From: Flavisphingomonas formosensis
GTDB taxonomy: Bacteria; Pseudomonadota; Alphaproteobacteria; Sphingomonadales; Sphingomonadaceae
DNA: 64,000 nucleotides
Reading direction: 5' to 3'
Assembly (NCBI RefSeq): GCF_009755815.1
Contig: NZ_WRPK01000002.1
Coordinates: forward strand, 186,001-250,000
Positions within the stretch are counted from its first letter, which is position 1. Each line of letters opens with the position of its first letter. Shown here piece after piece: positions 8,856-17,067 of the stretch. The notes beneath the pieces are model-generated. The model was not told the DNA's origin. It saw only the letters and a list, made by a program, of their open reading frames with translations, and searched no databases. The translations under genes and the position numbers were made by a program.

Positions 8856-9607
8856 AGGCCCAGCACGTCGTTCATCGCGTAGCGGCCAGCCGGCTTGCCG
8901 GCGAGCCACTGCGCCGCCTTGAGCGCGCCGCGCGCGAAGATCGTGCGGTTCTCGGCGCGATGGCCGAGCTCGATCCGTTCGTCGTCGCCCGCGAACACCA
9001 CCATATGGTCGCCGGCCACGGATCCTCCGCGCAGGCTGGAGTAATAGATGCCGCCTTCCTCGCGCTTGACCAGGCCCGCTTCCATGCGATCGAGCCGGTT
9101 GAGGCTGGAGCCGTCCTCGGCTCCGCGCCCGCGGTTCGCCGCCGCGCCGAGGAGCAGCGCCGTGCCCGACGGCGCGTCGAGCTTGTTGCGGTGATGCATC
9201 TCGACGATCTCGATGTCCCAGTCCGGCCCAAGCTTGGCTGCCGCCTGCTCGACCAGCGCCTTCAATATGTTGACGCCGAGCGAGGTGTTCGCGGTCTGCA
9301 GCACCGCCACGTCCCTGGCTGCCGCGTCGATCAGCGCATGATGCTCCGGCTCCAGCCCCGTCGTGCCGACCACGATCGGCGTGCCCGCCGCCCGCGCCGC
9401 ATCCAGATTGGCGGAGAGCGCAGCCGGCACGGAGAAATCGATCAGCACGTCGCACGCCTCGGCCAGCGCCGCCGCGTCGGCTTGGCCGCCGAACACCGCC
9501 CCCTCACGATCGACGCCCCCCGCGACGGAGATGCCCTGCGCCTCCGCCACGCTCGCGATCGCCCGGCCCATGCGGCCGGCTGCGCCCAAGATTCCGATCG
9601 TCGTCAT
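8852..9607 (-). CDS. dapB: 4-hydroxy-tetrahydrodipicolinate reductase
   Basis: The 251-aa enzyme of diaminopimelate/lysine synthesis starts with the nucleotide-binding 'TIGILGAAGRMGRAI'. It has 'VLIDFSVPAAL', 'PIVVGTTGL' and the signature 'EMHHRNKLDAPSGTALLLG' with the catalytic His and Lys. It reduces the DapA product with NAD(P)H in the cytoplasm. ATG 9607 is chosen from the conserved N terminus; the nearest purine-rich site (GGAGG) is 13 bases upstream, rather far. The stop overlaps the nth start by four bases. The start is 40 bases from the divergent sirtuin start. Confidence 0.95.
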   Translation of the reverse strand: MTTIGILGAAGRMGRAIASVAEAQGISVAGGVDREGAVFGGQADAAALAEACDVLIDFSVPAALSANLDAARAAGTPIVVGTTGLEPEHHALIDAAARDVAVLQTANTSLGVNILKALVEQAAAKLGPDWDIEIVEMHHRNKLDAPSGTALLLGAAANRGRGAEDGSSLNRLDRMEAGLVKREEGGIYYSSLRGGSVAGDHMVVFAGDDERIELGHRAENRTIFARGALKAAQWLAGKPAGRYAMNDVLGL

Positions 9608-9647
9608 ATGTCTTGCAGTTCCTCCACGGCGCTGCTTCATGAGGGTT

Positions 9648-10346
9648 ATGGCTTCGATCCGCAACATCGTCGTGCTCACCGGTGCCGGCATCTCCGCGGA
9701 GAGCGGCCTCGCCACGTTCCGCGGCCCGGGCGGCCTGTGGGAAGGCCATCGGGTCGAGGATATCTGCACCCCCGAAGCGCTCGCCCGGGACCGCGCGCTC
9801 GTCCAGAATTTCTACGATCTGCGGCGAGCGGCGCTACGCACCGTGGCGCCCAATCCCGCACATGAGGCGCTGGCCCGGCTGGACCGCGAATGGGATGGCG
9901 AACTGCTGATCGTCACCCAGAATGTCGACGACCTGCACGAGCGCGCGGGCGCGACGCGGCTGCTTCACATGCACGGCGCGCTCCACTCCGCGCTGTGCGA
10001 GGCCTGCGGCGAGCGGACGGCCTGGACGGAGGCGCTGAGCGACGGCCCGCCCTGCCCCGGCTGCGGCCGCGCCTGGCTCAGGCCCGACATCGTGTTCTTC
10101 GGCGAGATGCCCTATGAGATGGAGCGGATCTACGCCGCGCTCCAGCGCTGCGACCTGTTCGTCTCGATCGGCACGTCCGGCGCGGTTTATCCGGCCGCCG
10201 GCTTCGTGCAGGAGGTACGTTCCAACGGCATACAGACGCTGGAGATGAACCTGGAACCCTCCGCCGGCAGCACATTGTTCGACGAGAGCCGGCTAGGCCC
10301 GGCAAGCATCCTCGTGCCCGCCTGGGTGGAAGAGATGCTGCAGTGA
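9648..10346 (+). CDS. cobB: NAD-dependent protein deacylase, sirtuin class III
   Basis: The 232-aa sirtuin has 'VVLTGAGISAESGLATFRGPGGLW', 'TQNVDDLHERAG', catalytic His109 in 'HMHG', and a zinc site with Cys117, Cys120, Cys136 and Cys139. 'FYDLRR' supplies Tyr56 and Arg59, the Y-x-x-R pair that in class III enzymes (SIRT5, CobB) favours succinyl/malonyl-lysine. It removes acyl groups from protein lysines using NAD+. The start could also be ATG 9639; neither has a clear ribosome site. It is monocistronic and divergent from dapB; a family-1 palindrome follows its stop. Confidence 0.92.
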   Translation: MASIRNIVVLTGAGISAESGLATFRGPGGLWEGHRVEDICTPEALARDRALVQNFYDLRRAALRTVAPNPAHEALARLDREWDGELLIVTQNVDDLHERAGATRLLHMHGALHSALCEACGERTAWTEALSDGPPCPGCGRAWLRPDIVFFGEMPYEMERIYAALQRCDLFVSIGTSGAVYPAAGFVQEVRSNGIQTLEMNLEPSAGSTLFDESRLGPASILVPAWVEEMLQ

Positions 10347-10374
10347 AGGCAGCTCAAGGGATGCGGCCCCCAAC

Positions 10375-10463
10375 CCGTTCAGGCTGAGCTTGTCGAAGCC
10401 TTCCCTTCTTTTTCGCGCCGATCGGGAAGAAGGAAAGGGCTTCGACAAGCTCAGCCCAAACGG
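10375..10463. repeat. Palindromic repeat, family 1, copy B
   Basis: The same arms as at 1134-1218: 'GGCTGAGCTTGTCGAAGCC' and 'GGGCTTCGACAAGCTCAGCCC', here with a longer central stem 'CTTCCCTTCTT / AAGAAGGAAAG'. Outer flanks are 'CCGTTC' and 'AAACGG'. It lies 29 bases after the sirtuin stop and 25 bases before the era stop, so both copies in the window sit between convergent genes. Confidence 0.85.
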
Positions 10464-10487
10464 GATGAGAGGATTACCTCAGCCCCC

Positions 10488-11381
10488 TCAATCAACCCAG
10501 TCGAGGCCGATCTCGCGATAGAGGCCGCGATCCTCCTCCCAGTCCGCCTTCACCTTGACGTGGAGGAAGAGGTGCACCTTGCGGCCGAGCAGCGCGGCGA
10601 GCTCGGCGCGGGCACGGCTGCCGATCTCCTTGAGGCGCGCGCCGCGCTTGCCCAGCACGATCGCCTTCTGGGAATCGCGCGCGACCAGGATCTGCTGGTG
10701 GATCGTCACCGATCCGTCGCGATGTTCCTCATATTTCTCGGTCTCGACCGCGCTCGCATAGGGCAGCTCCGCGTGAAGCTGCAGATAGATCTGCTCGCGC
10801 GTCACTTCCGCCGCGAGCATCCGGTCGGTCGCGTCGGACACTTGGTCCTCGGGGAAATGCCATGGCCCCTCCGGCACGCGGGCGGCGAGATCAGCCTTGA
10901 GGTCGGCCACCCCATCGCCCGTCGCCGCGCTGACCATGAAGACCGCCTCGGGCGCCAGCGCTTCGGACAAGCGCACCGCGAGCGCCAGCAGCTCCTCCTT
11001 GGCCGTCACGTCCACCTTGTTGAGGATGACGAGCTTGGGCTCGCGCCGCTCCTTCAGCGTCTCGATCAGCGGCTCGATGCGGCGGGTAATGCCAGTCTTG
11101 GCGTCGATCACCAGCGCCATCAGGTCCGCGTCCTGCGCGCCGCCCCAGGCGGCCGCCACCATCGCCCGGTCGAGCCGGCGGCGCGGCTCGAAGATGCCCG
11201 GCGTGTCGACGAGCAATATCTGGCTCTCGCCCTCCAGCGCCACGCCCATCAGCCGCACCCGCGTGGTCTGCGCCTTGGGGCTGACGATCGCCACCTTCTG
11301 GCCCACCAGCGCGTTCACGAGCGTCGACTTGCCGGCATTCGGTGCGCCGACAACGGCGACCAGGCCGCATCGCTGCGTCAT
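10488..11381 (-). CDS. era: GTPase Era
   Basis: The 297-aa ribosome-assembly GTPase has G1 'GAPNAGKSTLVN', G3 'DTPGIFEPRRRLDRAM', G4 'NKVD', the G5-like 'MVSAATGDG', and a C-terminal KH domain with 'IVLGKRGARLKEIGSRAR' that binds 16S rRNA. ATG 11381 has AGGA close upstream. It is the last gene of lepB-rnc-era; 43 bases separate it from rnc. Confidence 0.96.
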   Translation of the reverse strand: MTQRCGLVAVVGAPNAGKSTLVNALVGQKVAIVSPKAQTTRVRLMGVALEGESQILLVDTPGIFEPRRRLDRAMVAAAWGGAQDADLMALVIDAKTGITRRIEPLIETLKERREPKLVILNKVDVTAKEELLALAVRLSEALAPEAVFMVSAATGDGVADLKADLAARVPEGPWHFPEDQVSDATDRMLAAEVTREQIYLQLHAELPYASAVETEKYEEHRDGSVTIHQQILVARDSQKAIVLGKRGARLKEIGSRARAELAALLGRKVHLFLHVKVKADWEEDRGLYREIGLDWVD

Positions 11382-11424
11382 TCCTTGTCCTCGATATTTC
11401 CGAAGGCGCCGCCCATAGCCCGGA

Positions 11425-12093
11425 TCAGGCCAGCATCGCCAGCAGCTTCTCCGCCGCCGCGGTCTCCGCTTCCTGCTTGGAGGATCCCTCGGCGCTCGCT
11501 TCCGCGCGGCCCGGAATCTCCACCTTCACCACGAAAACGGGCGCATGATGCGGCCCGCTGCGGCTGACCAGCGTATAGGCCGGCCCGCGGTAGCGATGCG
11601 CAGCCGCCCATTCCTGCAGCGCGGACTTGGGGTGCTTTGGCGCGCTGTCCTGCGTCTCGACGAGGCCGCCCCAGGCGCGATGGATGAAACGCTCGGCGAC
11701 GGACAGCCCGCCTTCCAGGAACAGGGCGCCGATCAGCGCCTCGACGACGTCACCCAGCACATTGTCGCTGTCCGAGGCGCCGTCGTCGCGTGCCTGCTTG
11801 CCGAGCCGCAGATGTTTCGGAATGCCGAGCGTCCGCGCGATGCCGGCGCACGTGCCGCCGGCGACGAGCGCGTTGAAGCGGCGGGACAGCTTGCCCTCCG
11901 GCTCGCCCGGAAAGAGCCGGTAGAGCCAGGCCGCCACCGTCACGCCCAGCACGCGATCGCCCAGGAATTCGAGCCGCTGATAGTCGCCCGCGGCGCTGTG
12001 GCTCGAATGGGTCAGCGCCATGGCATAGAGCGCCGGATCCAGCGGCCGGTGGCCCAGGATCGATTCCAGCCAGTCGACCGGAACCTCGCTCAT
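11425..12093 (-). CDS. rnc: Ribonuclease III
   Basis: The 222-aa enzyme cuts double-stranded RNA in rRNA and mRNA processing. The signature 'QRLEFLGDRVLG' (catalytic Glu and Asp), the second acidic pair 'DVVEALIGALFLEGG', and a C-terminal dsRNA-binding domain ('PKSALQEWAAAHRY', 'VEIPGRAEASAEGSSKQEAETAAA') are present. ATG 12093 is used; an extension to 12216 is not conserved. It lies between lepB (59-base gap) and era (43-base gap), the usual order. Confidence 0.95.
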   Translation of the reverse strand: MSEVPVDWLESILGHRPLDPALYAMALTHSSHSAAGDYQRLEFLGDRVLGVTVAAWLYRLFPGEPEGKLSRRFNALVAGGTCAGIARTLGIPKHLRLGKQARDDGASDSDNVLGDVVEALIGALFLEGGLSVAERFIHRAWGGLVETQDSAPKHPKSALQEWAAAHRYRGPAYTLVSRSGPHHAPVFVVKVEIPGRAEASAEGSSKQEAETAAAEKLLAMLA

Positions 12094-12152
12094 CGCATCA
12101 CCACCCTGCCCGGCCGCAGAGCCGTTCGCACCGCCGGCGGGACGAGGCCTCC

Positions 12153-12986
12153 TCAAAAGCCCTCGCCGATCCGGCTCCATCGCGCCGCGGTGAACCAGGT
12201 CCAAGGCAGGAACCAATTGGCCGATCCGTCGGTCGACCAGAAATTCACTATCGCGCGGCCGACCAGATTCTCTTCCGGCACGAAGCCGATGCCGCCGCCC
12301 TCCACGGCGGGAAAGCGGCTGTCGGCGCTGTGATCGCGATTGTCGCCCATCAGGAAGAGATGGCCGGCGGGCACCACATAGACGGGGGTGTTGTCCGCCT
12401 GCCCGGCATCGCCCGTATCCAGCACGTCATAGCTCTTGCCGCCCGGCAGCGTCTCGCGGAAGCGCGGATAGCGGCAGACGCTGCTACCGTCCTTCAGCAC
12501 CTCCTGCTTCTGCAACTCGCCGGGATTTTCGCGGCACGGGCTGTTCGGCGTCACCGGCACCAGGAAATCGGCGACACGCGCCTTGGGCACCGCCTCGCCG
12601 TTGAGGAACAGCTGCCCGGCCTTCATCTGCACCATGTCGCCCGGCAGGCCTATCACCCGCTTGATATAGTCGACGTCGTTGCCCGGCGGCGCCTTGAACA
12701 CGACCACGTCGCCGCGCTTCGGCTCGCCGCCGAAGATCCGTCCGTCGAACAGGTGCGGGCCGAAGGGGAAGCTGTAGCGCGAATAGCCATAGGGCCATTT
12801 CGCGACGAACAGATAATCGCCGATCAGGAGCCGCGGCAGCATCGATTCGGAGGGGATGCTGAACGGGGCGAACAGAAGGCTGCGGAGCAGCACCGCGAAC
12901 ACCACGAGCCCGATCACGAACCGGATATTCTCGGCGAGGGTCGCTTCGCGCGCGGGCTTGCGCTTGCGGGAGGAGGAGAGGGCCAT
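12153..12986 (-). CDS. lepB: Signal peptidase I
   Basis: The 277-aa membrane protease has one N-terminal transmembrane segment (about residues 22-42, 'FVIGLVVFAVLLRSLLF'), the catalytic Ser48 in 'SIPSESMLP', catalytic Lys109 in 'DYIKRVIG', and the box E motif 'GDNRDHSADSR'. It removes signal peptides from Sec and Tat exports on the periplasmic face. The start at 12986 places Lys/Arg residues before the membrane segment. It heads the lepB-rnc-era operon. Confidence 0.96.
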   Translation of the reverse strand: MALSSSRKRKPAREATLAENIRFVIGLVVFAVLLRSLLFAPFSIPSESMLPRLLIGDYLFVAKWPYGYSRYSFPFGPHLFDGRIFGGEPKRGDVVVFKAPPGNDVDYIKRVIGLPGDMVQMKAGQLFLNGEAVPKARVADFLVPVTPNSPCRENPGELQKQEVLKDGSSVCRYPRFRETLPGGKSYDVLDTGDAGQADNTPVYVVPAGHLFLMGDNRDHSADSRFPAVEGGGIGFVPEENLVGRAIVNFWSTDGSANWFLPWTWFTAARWSRIGEGF

Positions 12987-13143
12987 GGCCCGCGGGTGTG
13001 CTGCGGCGCGCGCGCGAGGTCAAGCGCCGCCGCATCGATACAATTTGCGACACTTTTCCGCGCCGGCCGACAAAGCCTCGCGACAGGCGGGGGCCATTGT
13101 CTCCTCAACGCCGCAGACGGCGCCACATTCGAGGAGATTGAAG

Positions 13144-13509
13144 ATGATGAAGAAGATGATCGCCGCCGCCCTGGCCGCCACCACGATCGCCGTCGCCACC
13201 CCCGCGATGGCCGCGCCGCACTTCGACGGCCATGGCCGCTTCGAGCAGCGCCACGACCGCTTCGATCGCCGCGGCGACCGTTTCGACCGTCATAACCGTC
13301 ACGACCGCGTCGATTATCGTCGCTGGAACCGGGGCGACCGTTTCGATTATCGCTACGCCCGCAACTATCGGGTGATCGGAAACCCGCATCATTATCGCCT
13401 CTATGATGCGCCGCGCGGTTATCGCTGGGTTCGCTCGGGCAACGACGCGGTACTGGTCGGCATCACCACCGGCATCATCGCCGCCGTGATGGCCAACAGC
13501 ATCTACTAG
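13144..13509 (+). CDS. RcnB-family small periplasmic protein
   Basis: A 121-aa protein with a signal peptide ('MIAAALAATTIAVATPAMA', cleavage near residue 23). The mature half is a run of Asp/Arg/Phe/His-rich repeats such as 'DRFDRRGDRFDRH'. The C-terminal 'YRLYDAPRGYRWVRSGNDAVLVGITTG' is the RcnB-type core. E. coli RcnB modulates nickel/cobalt efflux, but sphingomonad homologues are many and unassigned. GAGGAG seven bases before ATG 13144 decides the start over longer readings. A strong terminator follows at 13527. Confidence 0.88.
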   Translation: MMKKMIAAALAATTIAVATPAMAAPHFDGHGRFEQRHDRFDRRGDRFDRHNRHDRVDYRRWNRGDRFDYRYARNYRVIGNPHHYRLYDAPRGYRWVRSGNDAVLVGITTGIIAAVMANSIY

Positions 13510-13526
13510 AGGTGAACGGGATAAAC

Positions 13527-13555
13527 GCCCCGGCCGCAAAAAGGCCGGGGCTTTT
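13527..13555 (+). terminator. Rho-independent terminator of the RcnB-like gene
   Basis: A perfect 9-base stem 'GCCCCGGCC'/'GGCCGGGGC' with loop 'GCAAAAA', followed by TTTT, starts 17 bases after the stop codon. Confidence 0.9.
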
Positions 13556-13563
13556 CCCCAACC

Positions 13564-13652
13564 GCGTCTTCCCGGCGAAAGCGTGGATCGCCCTCGACAG
13601 CGAGCCGATCGCGGCTGGAAAGCGATGCCAGCTTTCGCTGGCATGACGACGG
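13564..13652. repeat. Palindromic repeat, family 2, copy A
   Basis: The recognisable core is the perfect hairpin 'ATGCCAGCtttcGCTGGCAT' at 13625-13644, followed by 'GACGACGG'. The other end has the related 'CCCGGCGAAAGCGTGG'. It fills the gap between the RcnB terminator and the response regulator. Related copies lie at 29420, 33019, 33744 and, inside a gene, at 46555. Confidence 0.8.
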
Positions 13653-13708
13653 CTTTGGCAAGCGCACCGACCAATGACGCGCCCGCCTTTCCCGGCTAGG
13701 ACCATGCC

Positions 13709-14431
13709 ATGGCAGACGAACCCCATATCCTCCTGGTCGACGACGAACGCGATATTCGCGATCCGCTGGCTTCCTATCTGAGCAAGAACGGGCTGCGCGT
13801 CACCAAGGCGGAACATGCTGCGGCGGCGCGGCAGATCCTCAGCGTCCACGCGATCGATCTCGTCCTGCTCGACATCATGATGCCGGGCGAGGACGGCATC
13901 TCGCTGGCCGGCTTCATCCGCGCGACGAGCGCGACGCCGGTGATCCTGCTGACCGCCAAGGCGGAGGAGATGGACCGCATCCTGGGCCTGGAGATCGGGG
14001 CGGACGATTATGTCACCAAGCCCTTCTCGCCGCGCGAGCTGCTCGCGCGGATCAAGGCCGTGCTGCGCCGGACTGCGGGCGGCGGTGCGCAGGCCGTGCA
14101 TGCGCCGGATGCGGAAGGATATGCCTTCGGCCCCTGGGTGCTGAAGGTGGGCGAGCGCGAGCTGGTCGATGTCGAAGGCGTCGCCGTGCCGCTCTCCACC
14201 GGCGAATTCAACCTGCTCCAGGCCTTCGTCACCCATCCCAAGCGGGTGCTGACGCGGGACCAGCTGCTCGATCTCAGCCAGGGCCGCGAGCTCGCGGCGT
14301 TCGAACGCAGCATCGACAATCATATCAGCCGCCTGCGCCGCAAGATCGAGGCCGATCCTTCCGATCCCAAGCTGATCAAGACGGTATGGGGCGGCGGCTA
14401 CACGCTCACCGCCGACGTGCGGCGGATATGA
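13709..14431 (+). CDS. OmpR-family response regulator
   Basis: A 240-aa regulator: receiver domain residues 5-120 with the acidic pocket Asp11-Asp12, phospho-acceptor Asp55 in 'LLDIMMPGEDG', the Thr in 'LLTAKAEE' and Lys in 'VTKPFSP'. The winged-helix DNA-binding domain spans residues 138-236 and ends 'SIDNHISRLRRKIEADP...IKTVWGGGY'. It is coupled by ATGA to the histidine kinase. The regulon is not shown, but the next gene downstream carries a Pho box, so a phosphate link is possible rather than established. Confidence 0.94.
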   Translation: MADEPHILLVDDERDIRDPLASYLSKNGLRVTKAEHAAAARQILSVHAIDLVLLDIMMPGEDGISLAGFIRATSATPVILLTAKAEEMDRILGLEIGADDYVTKPFSPRELLARIKAVLRRTAGGGAQAVHAPDAEGYAFGPWVLKVGERELVDVEGVAVPLSTGEFNLLQAFVTHPKRVLTRDQLLDLSQGRELAAFERSIDNHISRLRRKIEADPSDPKLIKTVWGGGYTLTADVRRI

Positions 14432-15798
14432 GCGCGTTTTCGCGCAGCCCCTGGCCGCGCAGCCTGGCGGGGCGGATGACCCTGCTCATCGGCCTCGCGC
14501 TGCTCGTCGCGCAGCTCGCCAACTTCGCGCTGCTGCTCAACGAGCGGCAGAAGCTCAGCCTCGCGCAGAATGAGGGGCCGGCGATCACCCGCTTCGCCGG
14601 CGTCGCCGCGGACATCGCGCAGGCCCAGCCCATCTTCCGCAGCGCCGTGATCGCGGACAACTCGCATCGCGGCGCGCGGTTCGCGCTCGCTGCCGACGCC
14701 GGCATCGCAGCGCAGGATCGTGACGGTGGGCTCGAGGCGAAGCTGCGCCAGGCACTGACCGATGCCGGGGTGCAGGGCGGAGACGTCCGCGCGACGCTGG
14801 TCGCACCGGCCGCCCGCCGCGACGGCCGCGCCTGGTCGCCACCGCCGGACATGCGGATGATGCGGCTGGCAGTGAAGGGTGGCGACGGCCAGTGGTTGAT
14901 CGCGCGGATCGCGACGCCGAAGCGCGATCCCTGGTTCACCGTGCGCATCGCCGCGGCGACGCTGCTGCTCTATCTGATCGTGCTCGGTGCGGCGATCTGG
15001 ATCGCGCGTCGGCTCGCCCGCCCGCTGCGCGATCTCACCAACGCCGCCGAACGCTTTCGCGGGCGCGACGATCCCGTGGCGGTGGAACCGAGCGGCCCCG
15101 ACGACCTCAGACAGGCGATCGAGGCGTTCAACGCCATGAACCGCCGGGTCATCGCGCTGCTCGACGAAAAGGATCGGATGCTGGGTGCGATCGGCCACGA
15201 TCTGCGTACGCCCCTCGCCTCGCTGCGCATTCGTGTCGAGGCGATGGAGCCCGAGGAGGAACGCGAGGCCGCCGTCGCCAAGATCACCGAGATCATAGCG
15301 ATGCTGGAGGACATATTGGTGCTCGCCCGCTCCGGCCGTGCGCGAGAGGAGGCTCGGCCGATGGATGTCGCCGCGCTCGCCGAGGCGCTGGTGGAGGAAT
15401 ATCGCGAGCTCGGCCAGTCCGTGGAATGCGCCGATTCGCCGCGGCAGGTGCTGGCCGTTCAGGTCAATCTGCTCCGCCGTGCGCTGCGCAACCTCATCGA
15501 TAACGCACTGAAATATGGCGGTGGTGCGGAGGTCTCGGTCGCCCGCACGGGTGATGAAGTGGCGCTCCGTGTCGCCGATCGCGGACCGGGCATCGCCCCC
15601 GACCAGCTAGCCCAGGTGCTCCAGCCCTTCTACCGGCTCGAATCGTCGCGCAGCCGCGCCACCGGCGGCAGCGGCCTCGGCCTCGCCATCGCCCAGGCGA
15701 TCGCCGAAAGCCATGGCGGGCGGCTCACGCTCGAAAATCGTCCCGAAGGTGGACTCGCCGCGACGCTGCGGTTTCCCGCCATGCGCGCGGCAGGATAG
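14428..15798 (+). CDS. Sensor histidine kinase (HAMP, HisKA, HATPase)
   Basis: The 456-aa membrane kinase has a first membrane segment at about residues 16-35 ('LLIGLALLVAQLANFALLL'), a periplasmic domain of about 130 residues, a second membrane segment near 175-195 ('LLLYLIVLGAAIWIA'), and HAMP ('RPLRDLTNAAERF'). The phospho-His257 is in 'GAIGHDLRTPLASL', with N box 'RNLIDNALKYG' and G boxes 'DRGPGIAP' and 'GGSGLGLAIA'. ATG 14428 overlaps the regulator stop as ATGA. There is no PAS domain, unlike typical PhoR. Confidence 0.94.
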   Translation: MSAFSRSPWPRSLAGRMTLLIGLALLVAQLANFALLLNERQKLSLAQNEGPAITRFAGVAADIAQAQPIFRSAVIADNSHRGARFALAADAGIAAQDRDGGLEAKLRQALTDAGVQGGDVRATLVAPAARRDGRAWSPPPDMRMMRLAVKGGDGQWLIARIATPKRDPWFTVRIAAATLLLYLIVLGAAIWIARRLARPLRDLTNAAERFRGRDDPVAVEPSGPDDLRQAIEAFNAMNRRVIALLDEKDRMLGAIGHDLRTPLASLRIRVEAMEPEEEREAAVAKITEIIAMLEDILVLARSGRAREEARPMDVAALAEALVEEYRELGQSVECADSPRQVLAVQVNLLRRALRNLIDNALKYGGGAEVSVARTGDEVALRVADRGPGIAPDQLAQVLQPFYRLESSRSRATGGSGLGLAIAQAIAESHGGRLTLENRPEGGLAATLRFPAMRAAG

Positions 15799-15826
15799 GA
15801 TCGCTGCGGCGACGGCTGCTTTCGCA

Positions 15827-15856
15827 TTGTCATGAAACTGTCACATAAGCTTGTCA
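15827..15856 (+). promoter_or_regulatory. Pho box upstream of pstS
   Basis: 'TTGTCAT' (15827-15833), four bases, then 'CTGTCAC' (15838-15844) gives the 11-base direct-repeat spacing of a PhoB site (consensus CTGTCAT repeats). A third 'TTGTCAC' at 15851 is offset by 13. The site lies 29 bases after the kinase stop and about 50 before the pstS start. Confidence 0.8.
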
Positions 15857-15903
15857 CCTCCCCCGAGAGTGGGGCGGGACCAGTATTTTGCGGGAGAGAA
15901 GAC

Positions 15904-16989
15904 ATGCGCATCATCCGCTTAGCCGCCAAGGGGGCCGCCGTCGCGGCTGCTCTCCTGATGCTCCAGGGCTGCGGCCAGCAAGGTTCGAAGCAAGCAGATG
16001 GCGGCGGCCCCGGCCAGATCTCCGGCGCGGGCGCGACCTTCCCTGCGCCGGTCTACGCGAAATGGGCGGAGGATTATAAAAAGGCCTCCGGCGTCGGCCT
16101 CAACTATCAGGCGATCGGCTCCGGCGGCGGCATCAAGCAGATCAAGGCGAGCACCGTCGATTTCGGCGCGTCGGACAAGCCGCTGAAGCCCGAGGAGTTG
16201 CAACAGGCGGGCCTCTATCAGTTCCCGACCGTGCTCGGCGGCATCGTGCCGGTGATCAACGTGCCCGGCCTCAAGCCCGGCGACCTCAAGCTCAACGGTG
16301 CCCTGCTCGGCGACATCTTCCTGGGCAAGGTGACGAGGTGGAACGCACCGCAGATCGCGGCGCTGAACGCAGGCACCGCACTGCCCAACCTGCCCATCTC
16401 TATCGTCCACCGCTCGGACGGCTCGGGTACCAGCTTCCTGTTCACTTCCTATCTCAGCAAGCTCAACCCGGAATGGTCGAAGAAGGTCGGTGCCAGCGAT
16501 TCCGTGGCTTGGCCGGCGGGTCTCGGCGGCAAGGGCAATGATGGCGTCGCTGCCTTCGTGAAGCAGACGACCGGCTCGATCGGCTATGTCGAATATGCCT
16601 ATGCCAAGCAGAACGGCATGTCCTATGCGCTGATGCAGAATGCCAGCGGCGCCTTCGTGAAGCCGGAAGCCGCCGCCTTTGCCGCCGCGGCAGCCGGCGC
16701 GGACTGGACCAGGGCACCAGGCAACTATCTGCTCCTGCTCGATCAGCCGGGCGCCTCCACCTGGCCGATCACCGGGGCCACCTTCATCCTGCTGCACACC
16801 CAGCAGGCCGATAAGGGCAGGGCGGCCGCGACGCTGAAATTCTTCGACTGGGCCTATAAGAACGGCGATTCGCTCGCTTCGGGCCTCGATTATGTGCCGC
16901 TGCCCATATCGGTGAAGGACATGGTCCGCCAGCAATGGGCCAGCACGATCAAGGCCAGCGACGGCACGCCGGTCTATACGGGGAAATAG
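15904..16989 (+). CDS. pstS: Phosphate-binding lipoprotein PstS
   Basis: A 361-aa periplasmic phosphate receptor. The lipobox 'LMLQGC' near residue 23 predicts a lipid anchor. Ligand-site segments include 'ISGAGATFPAPVYAKW', 'AIGSGGGIKQI', 'VDFGASDKPL' and 'VHRSDGSGTSFLFTSYLS'. I reject the in-frame ATG at 15832 because it lies inside the Pho box; ATG 15904 follows GGGAGAGAAGAC. No pstC, pstA, pstB or phoU follows, so the receptor stands apart from its transporter, or the rest lies elsewhere. PhoB-type control is expected from the box. Confidence 0.95.
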   Translation: MRIIRLAAKGAAVAAALLMLQGCGQQGSKQADGGGPGQISGAGATFPAPVYAKWAEDYKKASGVGLNYQAIGSGGGIKQIKASTVDFGASDKPLKPEELQQAGLYQFPTVLGGIVPVINVPGLKPGDLKLNGALLGDIFLGKVTRWNAPQIAALNAGTALPNLPISIVHRSDGSGTSFLFTSYLSKLNPEWSKKVGASDSVAWPAGLGGKGNDGVAAFVKQTTGSIGYVEYAYAKQNGMSYALMQNASGAFVKPEAAAFAAAAAGADWTRAPGNYLLLLDQPGASTWPITGATFILLHTQQADKGRAAATLKFFDWAYKNGDSLASGLDYVPLPISVKDMVRQQWASTIKASDGTPVYTGK

Positions 16990-17067
16990 CCTGCTTCTTA
17001 ACCCTCCCCCAAGAGGATCGCTGCACTCTCTCACCGTTCGGGAAGCTGTAGCCTTTTTGCAAGGTCG

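Noticed and set aside
15832-15903. A longer N terminus for PstS starting at ATG 15832
   Set aside because: That ATG lies inside the Pho box, and the added residues would displace the lipoprotein signal.
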